Assembly: GCF_030816015.1 (NCBI RefSeq)
Contig: NZ_JAUSXN010000001.1
Location: 930,001-994,000, forward strand
DNA length: 64,000 nt
Direction of reading: 5' to 3'
DNA from: Pedobacter sp. W3I1
GTDB lineage: Bacteria; Bacteroidota; Bacteroidia; Sphingobacteriales; Sphingobacteriaceae
Shown: positions 9,415 to 15,668 of the stretch, one piece after another
Layout: each line of letters opens with the position of its first letter
Position numbering within the stretch: position 1 is the stretch's first letter
Program-made: the position numbers and the translations under genes
The notes under the pieces: generated by a model
Told to the model about the DNA's origin: nothing
Databases searched by the model: none
The model's input: only the letters and a program-made list of their open reading frames with translations

Positions 9415-9637
9415 GAAAAAGATTGAAACGTATAGCAGGACTTTCGGGACTGATGAAACACATGGCCTTGTTTTGCAAAAAAAAGCTTAATCACCTTAGA
9501 TATCCTGGTTTTTAGAAAGTCAGAGGTTGGGTGTCCGAAGTCGGAGGCCAGGCGTGTTATGGCTAGCGATTATTGCTTTGCTCTTTCAGCTTTAGTCTTT
9601 TAGCTCTTATAAACCTTAAACCCCTGAGCCTTTTACC
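9415..9637. other. Noncoding spacer between the MFS gene and pdxA
   Basis: Together with the palindrome this forms a 300-base gap. It holds the phrase AGCAGGACTTTCGGGAC, close to a phrase at 37215-37235, and the word GTCCGAAGTCGGAGG at about 9529-9545. No open reading frame is convincing. Confidence 0.4.
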
Positions 9638-10717
9638 TTAAGAAGCATCATCCTTAATATCAAACTGCGTTTCAACCACTTTTCCACCTGAGCGTAACTG
9701 GTTGCCTAGCATTTCTTCTTGCTCCCGACGGTTTTTCACAATATGGATGGCCGAAAATAAAGCTTCGGTAAATGAAGTAGAATCTGCTAAATCTTTACCC
9801 GCAATATCGTACCCTGTTCCATGATCGGGAGAAGTACGAACGAAGTTTAAACCAGCGGTATAGTTTACGCCGTTATGGAAAGCTAATGTTTTGAAAGGAA
9901 TTAAGCCCTGGTCGTGGTACATGGCCAAAACGGCATCAAACTGTTTGTAGCTACCATTGCCAAAAAAGCCATCGGCAGGGTACGGGCCAAAACAAACGAT
10001 ACCTTTATCGTAGGCTTCCTGAATAGCTGGTGTAATAATTTCAGCTTCTTCGGTGCCTAATAAGCCATTATCGCTGGCATGAGGATTTAAACCCAAAACA
10101 GCAATTTTTGGTTTTTCGATCCAGAAGTCTTTTTTTAAACTTTCGTTGATCAGCTTTAATTTACTGATGATTTTATCTTTTGTAATGGCTGTCGGAACGT
10201 CTTTTACAGGGATGTGACCAGTAACTACGCCCACGCGTAAATTTTCGCTAATTAGGAACATCAGCACATCTTTACTTCCACTTTTTTCCTGAAGATATTC
10301 TGTGTGGCCCGGAAAAGCAAAAGTTTCTGATTGGATGTTATGTTTATTGATAGGGGCAGTAACCAGGGCATCAATATCGCCGTTTACCAGATCGGCTGTT
10401 GCACGCTCTAGTGATAAAAGGGCGTATTTTCCTCCTGTTGCCGTAACCTGACCCAATTCGATTTTCACATCCTCTTCCCAGCAATTGATCATGTTTGCTT
10501 TTTTTGGCTGTGCCTGGTTGGCATGGCTAACTACATTAAAACTGAAATCGCCCAAATTATTTGCTTTTCTATGAAAAGATGAAACCTTGGTGTGGCCATA
10601 AACAATTGGAGTACAATAATTTAAAATGGCAGGATTGGATAATGTTTTAATGATTACCTCTAAACCTATGCCGTTCACGTCGCCTATACTGATGCCAATT
10701 TTAAGTTTATCGCTCAT
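9638..10717 (-). CDS. pdxA: 4-hydroxythreonine-4-phosphate dehydrogenase
   Basis: NAD-dependent oxidation of 4-phosphohydroxy-threonine in pyridoxal phosphate synthesis. It has 359 residues, slightly longer than the E. coli enzyme because of a loop near residues 50-75. Family motifs: GISIGDVNGIGLEV at the start, PINKHNIQ, FPGHTEYL, GLNPHASDNGLLGTEE and YHDQGLIPFK, which supply the metal-binding histidines and aspartate. It is divergent from rsmA; in many bacteria pdxA and rsmA are neighbours. Confidence 0.95.
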   Translation of the reverse strand: MSDKLKIGISIGDVNGIGLEVIIKTLSNPAILNYCTPIVYGHTKVSSFHRKANNLGDFSFNVVSHANQAQPKKANMINCWEEDVKIELGQVTATGGKYALLSLERATADLVNGDIDALVTAPINKHNIQSETFAFPGHTEYLQEKSGSKDVLMFLISENLRVGVVTGHIPVKDVPTAITKDKIISKLKLINESLKKDFWIEKPKIAVLGLNPHASDNGLLGTEEAEIITPAIQEAYDKGIVCFGPYPADGFFGNGSYKQFDAVLAMYHDQGLIPFKTLAFHNGVNYTAGLNFVRTSPDHGTGYDIAGKDLADSTSFTEALFSAIHIVKNRREQEEMLGNQLRSGGKVVETQFDIKDDAS

Positions 10718-10801
10718 AATTACTGGAAAATTTTAGCGCAAATTACTGATTTTCGTTTAAACAGGTGCTTACCGGATAAAAATTAGTTATTTTGTACAAA
10801 A

Positions 10802-10891
10802 TAGAGTAGCCACGGAAACACGGTTTACAAGGAAAAGAATTAGGGTTATCCACAATCTTAAATATATTTTTTCTGTGCCGCCTCCGTGGCA
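10802..10891. repeat. CCACGGA/TCCGTGG inverted word in the pdxA-rsmA spacer
   Basis: The divergent spacer contains GCCACGGAAACACGG near 10808 and TCTGTGCCGCCTCCGTGGC near 10873, which can pair as a long imperfect stem. It leaves little room for conventional promoters and looks like another dispersed intergenic element. Confidence 0.4.
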
Positions 10892-10906
10892 AAATAAAAC
10901 GTAAAG

Positions 10907-11692
10907 ATGAGTTTAGTAAAAGCGAAAAAACATTTAGGGCAACATTTTTTAACCGATAAAGGCATAGCTAACCGCATTGTTGAGGCTTTAGTGAATACTG
11001 ATAAATATAATCAGGTTTTAGAAGTAGGACCAGGGATGGGAATCTTATCTGATTTTTTGTTGCAGCGTACAGACTTAGAAACTTATCTGATCGATATCGA
11101 TACCGAATCTTTCCATTTTTTAAATGAAAAATATCCGCAGCTTGGCGATCGACTGATTAATGGCGATTTTTTGAAGCTCGATTTTGATGCCATTTTTCCA
11201 GGTCAGTTTGCCATTATTGGTAATTTTCCATACAATATATCTTCTCAGATTCTATTTAAGATTTTAGATAACCGGAATAAAGTTGTCGAGATGGTAGGCA
11301 TGTTCCAGAAAGAAGTTGCGCAACGCTGTGCTTCGCCTGCTGGAACTAAGGATTATGGGATTCTGAGCGTATTTCTTCAGGCCTATTATAAAATTGAATA
11401 TTTGTTTACCGTTAAACCGGGAACGTTTAATCCACCACCAAAAGTGCACTCGGCAGTGATCCGTTTAACCAGAAATGAAGTGGAGACTTTAGATTGCGAT
11501 GAAAAATTATTCTGGCGGGTGGTTAAGGCAGGTTTCAACCAGCGGAGAAAAACGTTGCGTAATGCGGTTTCTGCAGTGATGCCTAAAGATAAAATGGACG
11601 ATCATATTTATTTCGAAAAGCGTGCCGAGCAGTTAACCGTGGCAGATTTTGTGGCTTTAACACAGCATGTGAGTAAGTTAATGGAGGTTTAA
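10907..11692 (+). CDS. rsmA: 16S rRNA dimethyladenosine transferase
   Basis: Dimethylates two adjacent adenines in the 3'-terminal helix of 16S rRNA during 30S assembly, using SAM (KsgA). It has 261 residues. Motifs: KKHLGQHFLTDKGIANRI at the N-terminus, the SAM loop VLEVGPGMGILSDFL and the catalytic NFPYNISSQI. The C-terminal basic region FNQRRKTLRNA is also typical. Divergent from pdxA. Confidence 0.96.
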   Translation: MSLVKAKKHLGQHFLTDKGIANRIVEALVNTDKYNQVLEVGPGMGILSDFLLQRTDLETYLIDIDTESFHFLNEKYPQLGDRLINGDFLKLDFDAIFPGQFAIIGNFPYNISSQILFKILDNRNKVVEMVGMFQKEVAQRCASPAGTKDYGILSVFLQAYYKIEYLFTVKPGTFNPPPKVHSAVIRLTRNEVETLDCDEKLFWRVVKAGFNQRRKTLRNAVSAVMPKDKMDDHIYFEKRAEQLTVADFVALTQHVSKLMEV

Positions 11693-12059
11693 TATACCTG
11701 TTGTCATTCTGAATGCAATGAAGAGCCCGAAGGCTCTGCGAAGCAAATCTTTTTTTGAAGCGCGAATCCTGTAGTCAATAGGAGGGGTTCTGTCCTGCTG
11801 TACATTGCTCCCGATGAAAAATCGGGATTCATTGCCATCAGGGCTATTTAACAACAGATGGTATCAGTAGCCTATTATTCTCAGATGCAAAAGGCAAGTA
11901 TTTCAAAGGCTCAAATGCTTCGTGCCTTAGCACGACGGGGGTGAAAAAAACATCTGTGTAATCCCAAAATCTGTGTAATCATCCGCTTGCGCTTTCTTGC
12001 AAATCCGTGATTATTTTCTTTGAATTTCTCCTTTCCTTTGCGACATAATTTTAAACATC
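11693..12059. repeat. Intergenic cluster of hairpins and word repeats after rsmA
   Basis: No gene is visible in this 367-base gap. It contains a small perfect palindrome AGAGCC-CGAA-GGCTCT near 11722-11737, a hairpin TCCCGATGAAAAATCGGGA near 11811-11829, the phrase CATCAGGGCTATTTAACA near 11838-11855 that recurs in altered form at 37284 and 43786, and two words of the form AATCTGTGTAATC near 11950-11985. The last 60 bases are T/C-rich and may carry the promoter of the next gene; TTCCTTTG near 12035 resembles a -7 box with one mismatch. Confidence 0.45.
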
Positions 12060-12659
12060 ATGGTTAATTACAGCGAAATTTTCAGCGAGCAGGGAATGGA
12101 TTATCAAACCTATCGTGCATTGGTTGATCAACTTCTGTTAGAGGGAAAAGCTACTGGTGATGTAACTTACGATTTGCACTATACTAAAATGAATGTGCAA
12201 CGCATGAGCCGGGTTGACAAAACCGTTAGCTTAACTGAAGAATTAACCTCTACCATTGATCGTTTAAAAGAAAATTACAAATTTTTAGTGATCACTGAAG
12301 GTTGGTGTGGAGATGCTGCTCAGATTGTTCCGGTGTTTAATAAAATCGCGACCGCATCCTTAGGTAGAATTGATCTGAAATTTGTGCTTAGAGACAAAAA
12401 TTTGCCATTAATTGATGCGCATTTAACCAATGGTGGGAGGGCAATTCCGGTTTTAATTGTATTAAATGAATCAGCAGACCGGGTTTTAGCGACCTGGGGA
12501 CCAAGACCACAAATTTTGCAGGAGCTTTTAAAGGAGTGGAGAAAAGAAACTACCGAAATGCCAATTTTGGCAGAAAAACTTCACGGATGGTATGCTAAAG
12601 ATAAAACGCAGACTACACAGGCTGGATTAAATGAACTTTTGAAGGGTTTGGAGTTATAA
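12060..12659 (+). CDS. Thioredoxin-fold protein with a single active-site cysteine
   Basis: A 199-residue cytoplasmic protein with no signal peptide. Residues about 70-150 look like a thioredoxin fold (FLVITEGWCGDAAQIVPVFNKIA ... GGRAIPVLIVL, the latter supplying the cis-Pro). The usual CxxC is replaced by WCGDA, so only the first cysteine remains. Disulphide exchange by the usual two-Cys route is therefore unlikely; a monothiol or binding role is possible. Similar WCGDA proteins occur in other Bacteroidetes. Substrate unknown. Confidence 0.75.
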   Translation: MVNYSEIFSEQGMDYQTYRALVDQLLLEGKATGDVTYDLHYTKMNVQRMSRVDKTVSLTEELTSTIDRLKENYKFLVITEGWCGDAAQIVPVFNKIATASLGRIDLKFVLRDKNLPLIDAHLTNGGRAIPVLIVLNESADRVLATWGPRPQILQELLKEWRKETTEMPILAEKLHGWYAKDKTQTTQAGLNELLKGLEL

Positions 12660-12683
12660 TCTTATAGTTTCATTTTAGGCGGT

Positions 12684-12748
12684 CGTCCCCCTGAATTTAT
12701 TTCAGGGTCTTCTTTTTAAACAGATGCTGAACCGAGTTCAGCATGACG
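12684..12748. repeat. REP-like double hairpin (CCCTGAA / GCTGAAC type)
   Basis: Begins CGTCCCCCTGAA and ends TTCAGCATGACG. It contains two hairpins: CCCTGAA (12689-12695) with TTCAGGG (12701-12707), and TGCTGAAC (12725-12732) with GTTCAGCA (12736-12743). The flanking GTC/GAC ends resemble those of the other REP-like elements at 14245 and 39068. It lies between convergent genes, so it may also terminate both. Confidence 0.6.
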
Positions 12749-12778
12749 ATTTACGGGACGAAACCTTAACTCGTAAAT

Positions 12779-13060
12779 TTAATCAACAGACACCGTTAAT
12801 CCTTCTTGCTGTAAAATTTTGCGGTAAACTTCCATTTCGGTAAATGAGCCTTCTAAAACGGGGCATTTCCCATCATTATGTACTTTCCAGGCAATTTTTT
12901 CGGCCTGCGATTCGTTATAATCCAGGTATTTCATCATACAATAAATCACATGATCGAAAGTATTGATATCATCATTCCACAAAATAAGGCGATGTACGGT
13001 TTTTAGGGAAGTTAAAATTTCTTCGAGCGTAAAGGTCTCTTCTTTGGTTTCTGTAGACAT
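12779..13060 (-). CDS. clpS: ClpS-family protease adaptor
   Basis: Adaptor that delivers N-end-rule substrates to the ClpAP protease. It has 93 residues and matches the ClpS core: LILWNDDINTFDHVIYCM (the NDD substrate pocket), then WKVHNDGKCPVLEGSFTEMEVY, in place of the usual VHxxGxAxxGxFTxExAE. No clpA is nearby. The -7 box at 13065-13072 is so close to the ATG that the transcript may have almost no leader. Confidence 0.85.
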   Translation of the reverse strand: MSTETKEETFTLEEILTSLKTVHRLILWNDDINTFDHVIYCMMKYLDYNESQAEKIAWKVHNDGKCPVLEGSFTEMEVYRKILQQEGLTVSVD

Positions 13061-13064
13061 GGTG

Positions 13065-13072
13065 CAAAAATA
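13065..13072 (-). promoter_or_regulatory. -7 box of clpS, close to the start codon
   Basis: Minus-strand TATTTTTG matches TAnnTTTG. Its last base is five bases upstream of the clpS ATG, so transcription would start at or next to the ATG. Confidence 0.45.
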
Positions 13073-13152
13073 AACATTAGTATCAAGTATTTAGTATCGA
13101 GTAACAAGATTTTGTTCCTTTGTTAATAATAATAGCTTAGGCAATAATTGAT

Positions 13153-13160
13153 TAACTTTG
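13153..13160 (+). promoter_or_regulatory. -7 box of the second FabH-like gene
   Basis: TAACTTTG matches TAnnTTTG and lies 28 bases before the ATG at 13189. No clear -33 TTTG is present at the usual distance. Confidence 0.4.
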
Positions 13161-13188
13161 TTTAACCAAATGATAAATAACAGCGAGT

Positions 13189-14235
13189 ATGCACCAGTCT
13201 AAAATTGCCGGAATAGGTTACTACGTTCCGAAAAATGTATATACCAATGATGATTTAAGTCGTTTTATGGATACGAATGATGCGTGGATCCAGGAACGTA
13301 CCGGTATTAAAGAACGTCGTTTTGCCGATCGTAATGAGGAAACTACCACTACAATGGGCATTGAAGCAGCCAAAATTGCAATTGAAAGGGCAGGGATTAC
13401 CGCTAAGGATGTTGATTTTATTGTTTTTGCTACGCTCAGTCCTGATTATTATTTTCCGGGATGTGGTGTACTGCTGCAACGAGAAATGGGCATGGGTGAG
13501 ATTGGTGCTTTGGATATCCGGAATCAATGTTCAGGCTTTGTATATGCACTTTCGGTGGCCGATCAGTTTGTGAAAACCGGCATGTATAAAAATGTGCTGG
13601 TAGTGGGGAGCGAAAAACATTCGTTTGCAATGGATTTTGAAACCCGTAGTCGTAATGTATCAGTGATTTTTGGTGATGGTGCAGGTGCTGTTGTACTGCA
13701 GCCTACAGATGAGCCTGGGAAAGGGATTTTAAGTACGCATTTGCATAGCGATGGTGCAGATGCCGAAATTCTGGCCATGTATTATCCAGGTTCTCATGCC
13801 AATAAATGGTTGAAAGATAAGCCTGCTTATCCGGAACAGGAACTAGGTGGGTTATTTATGACGCAGGAAATTTTAGACAGTGGCGCGGCTTTGCCTTATA
13901 TGGATGGCCCGTCGGTTTTCAAAAAAGCAGTGGTGAAATTTCCTGAAGTAATTAAAGAGGCTTTGGCTGCAAATAATTTAACGGAGAAAGATATTGATAT
14001 GTTGGTGCCACATCAGGCAAACTTACGTATCAGCCAGTATGTGCAGCAGTTGTTAGGCTTAAATGACGATCAGGTTTTTAATAATATCCAAAAATACGGC
14101 AATACCACGGCCGCTTCTGTTCCTATTGCCTTATGCGAAGCCTGGGAAGCCGGTAAAATTAAAGATGGCGATCTGGTTTGCCTTGCCGCATTCGGATCAG
14201 GTTTTACCTGGGCCAGTGCACTGATTAGGTGGTAA
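13189..14235 (+). CDS. Second 3-oxoacyl-ACP synthase III-like enzyme
   Basis: A thiolase-fold condensing enzyme of 348 residues with an intact triad: Cys114 (NQCSGF), His274 (PHQANLR) and Asn304 (KYGNTTAA). Compared with the operon FabH at 4252-5250 it carries about 20 extra residues near 198-225 (YYPGSHANKWLKDKPAYPEQE), so it is a distinct subfamily rather than a recent duplicate. No acyl carrier protein or ketoreductase is adjacent. It could start special fatty acids or act in another acyl pathway; the sequence does not decide. An IS110 element follows 91 bases downstream. Confidence 0.85.
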   Translation: MHQSKIAGIGYYVPKNVYTNDDLSRFMDTNDAWIQERTGIKERRFADRNEETTTTMGIEAAKIAIERAGITAKDVDFIVFATLSPDYYFPGCGVLLQREMGMGEIGALDIRNQCSGFVYALSVADQFVKTGMYKNVLVVGSEKHSFAMDFETRSRNVSVIFGDGAGAVVLQPTDEPGKGILSTHLHSDGADAEILAMYYPGSHANKWLKDKPAYPEQELGGLFMTQEILDSGAALPYMDGPSVFKKAVVKFPEVIKEALAANNLTEKDIDMLVPHQANLRISQYVQQLLGLNDDQVFNNIQKYGNTTAASVPIALCEAWEAGKIKDGDLVCLAAFGSGFTWASALIRW

Positions 14236-14244
14236 CCATAGATT

Positions 14245-14326
14245 CGTCATTTCGAGCGAAGTGCAACGAAGTCGAGAAATCTATATCCAAAGATCTCTCC
14301 ACTCCGCTGCGCTCCAGTCGAGATGA
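14245..14326. repeat. REP-like dispersed repeat, left part, interrupted by the IS110 element
   Basis: Begins CGTCATTTCGAGCGAAGTG and ends CCAGTCGAGATGA. An intact relative lies at 39068-39151 and a diverged one at 31906-31982. The intact relative ends GAGATGACG, whereas here GAGATGA is followed by the IS element; the expected CG resumes at 15623. The two ends are partly complementary, so the element can fold back on itself. Confidence 0.8.
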
Positions 14327-14347
14327 TTGTTATGATAAAAACAAATT

Positions 14348-15370
14348 TTAAGCAGCTATATTATAATTATTTTTATAGCTAGCTTGATTTTTTATAACTG
14401 CAGCAACTCTTAATGCTATCTTGTTTCTAACGGCATTAATTATGCTCATGCTGTGCTTCCCTTCATCCTTTTTTCTATTGTAATATGTCTTGAATTCCTG
14501 ATTGTGTTGAATTAGAGATAATGCACACATATGCAGCAATCTTTTAAGTTCTTTATTGGCCATCCGGTGTACCTTGGATTTACCTTTGATACTTATACCA
14601 CTGCTGTGTTCAAATGGAGCAACCCCTGCATAACAGGCCAGTTCTTTTCCGCTGGGCCGCCCTGCAAAATTTCCCGTGCAGCCAATCAGGTATACTGCTG
14701 TAACATGCCCTATCCCAGGGATACTGAGCAATAATTTGTAGTTCTGCTTGAAATCCTGGTTTCCTGTAATGATTTTTTTGATCTGATCTTCGAGGTTCTT
14801 GATTGATTTGGCTATACCCTCAATTGCATTTTTAAGTGCTTTTTCAATCAGTTTCTGATGTTCTTTACCATTGACATTACCAAGTTCTTTTACCGAAACG
14901 CTAATGCCAGACCTTTGTTTGAGCAGCTTTGTCCGAGCTGATATCAGATCTTTCAGGAGCATCAGCTCGGGATCCAGGGCAGCTGTCGCCTTTAGATCAT
15001 CCGCTTCCTTAAATGCATAGTTGCATAAACGTATGCTGTCTATTTTATCATTTTTACCCCTTGCTATCCCAAAGCTCCATTTGATATGGGCTGCATTGCC
15101 AATATGGATGGGCAGATTTCTGTTGCTGCAGAAAGTCCATATTAAACGGTGATAGATCCCGGTATTTTCTATGACAATCAAGGAGTCCTCATTGAACGTG
15201 GTTTTCTGCGATTTCAACCACTTCTCAAATAGCTTTATCCCTGGTGCTGTGTTGTCAAACCGTGCGGTTGCTATCTCCTGTTTTACATGGTTCACAACGG
15301 CCATCAATGCAACATCGAAGTAAGGTTTGGAAACATCAATCCCGATAAAAAATTTTGTAGTGCCAATCAT
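14348..15370 (-). CDS. IS110-family transposase (DEDD recombinase)
   Basis: An RNA-guided recombinase of 340 residues. The N-terminal RuvC-like domain shows the DEDD set: Asp12 (GIDVSK), Glu68 (VIENTG), Asp108 and Asp111 (GKNDKIDS). A coiled segment follows at about 150-205. The C-terminal domain contains LLSIPGIGHVTAVYLIG and GVAPFEHSSGISIKGKSK, where the catalytic serine of the family is expected, near residue 253. The frame is intact and full length, so the element may be active. The ATG lies 21 bases past the donor-loop stem of the noncoding RNA. Confidence 0.95.
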   Translation of the reverse strand: MIGTTKFFIGIDVSKPYFDVALMAVVNHVKQEIATARFDNTAPGIKLFEKWLKSQKTTFNEDSLIVIENTGIYHRLIWTFCSNRNLPIHIGNAAHIKWSFGIARGKNDKIDSIRLCNYAFKEADDLKATAALDPELMLLKDLISARTKLLKQRSGISVSVKELGNVNGKEHQKLIEKALKNAIEGIAKSIKNLEDQIKKIITGNQDFKQNYKLLLSIPGIGHVTAVYLIGCTGNFAGRPSGKELACYAGVAPFEHSSGISIKGKSKVHRMANKELKRLLHMCALSLIQHNQEFKTYYNRKKDEGKHSMSIINAVRNKIALRVAAVIKNQASYKNNYNIAA

Positions 15371-15390
15371 CCTGTTATTTTTTATGTTTG

Positions 15391-15546
15391 TAGTGGTTAC
15401 CTAATTTTTACCCCATCGATCCTAGTCCTTAATAATGGGTATTGCCCTAATTGTTATCTGGTCACTAAGGGAAAAAACGGTAGCGGATTGCATCATCTCA
15501 TAGGTATAAAAACCTTGACGAACTTTTAATGTGCCGCTACCGTTTT
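15391..15546 (-). ncRNA. Bridge RNA (seekRNA-like) of the IS110 element
   Basis: Read 5' to 3' on the minus strand. Target loop: a 13-bp stem (15546-15534 with 15486-15474); a left guide containing UCGUCA (15521-15516); a small hairpin AGGU...ACCU (15515-15502); a right guide GAGAUGA (15499-15493). Donor loop: a stem with a bulge (15467-15460 with 15401-15391); a left guide AUAACAAU (15457-15450); a hairpin GGG...CCC (15447-15437); a right guide AAGGA (15430-15426). The target guides match the two sides of the disrupted REP-like site and the donor guides match the element's own ends, each spanning the TC core. The layout is that of published IS110 bridge RNAs; exact transcript ends are unknown. 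Confidence 0.75.
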
Positions 15547-15622
15547 AGGTAATCTGATTTATAATTTAAGCAAAGTAAATAGTTATTATCCTTAAATAAA
15601 ATATCAAAACAAATCTAAAGGA

Positions 15623-15668
15623 CGACCATTCTTCTGCATTGTGTGTCACCCTGAGCGTAGTCGAAGGG
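15623..15668. repeat. Right flank of the interrupted REP-like site
   Basis: Begins CGACC, which restores GAGATGA-CG when joined to 14326, then runs into GTGTCACCCTGAGCGTAGTCGAAGGG, a further REP-type phrase, up to the stop of the next gene. Confidence 0.5.

Larger units (their letters stand above)
14327..15620 (-). mobile_element. IS110-family insertion sequence
   Basis: An element of about 1.3 kb: a transposase on the minus strand, 21 bases of 3' end and about 250 bases of 5' noncoding end that encodes a bridge-RNA-like structure. This asymmetry is typical of the IS110 group. The ends were placed by comparing the broken REP-like repeat (14245-14326, resuming at 15623) with the intact copy at 39068-39151. 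Both junctions carry the dinucleotide GA (14325-14326 and 15621-15622; TC on the transposase strand), as expected for a 2-base core and no longer target duplication. There are no terminal inverted repeats, as usual for IS110. Confidence 0.8.

Noticed and set aside
14245..14326. Terminal inverted repeat of the IS element
   Set aside because: The same sequence occurs without an IS at 39068-39151, so it is the target repeat, not part of the element.
15474..15546. Intrinsic terminator or phage-type attachment site
   Set aside because: The 47-base loop contains guide sequences matching the target and a small hairpin; position in the 5' end of an IS110 element fits a bridge RNA better.
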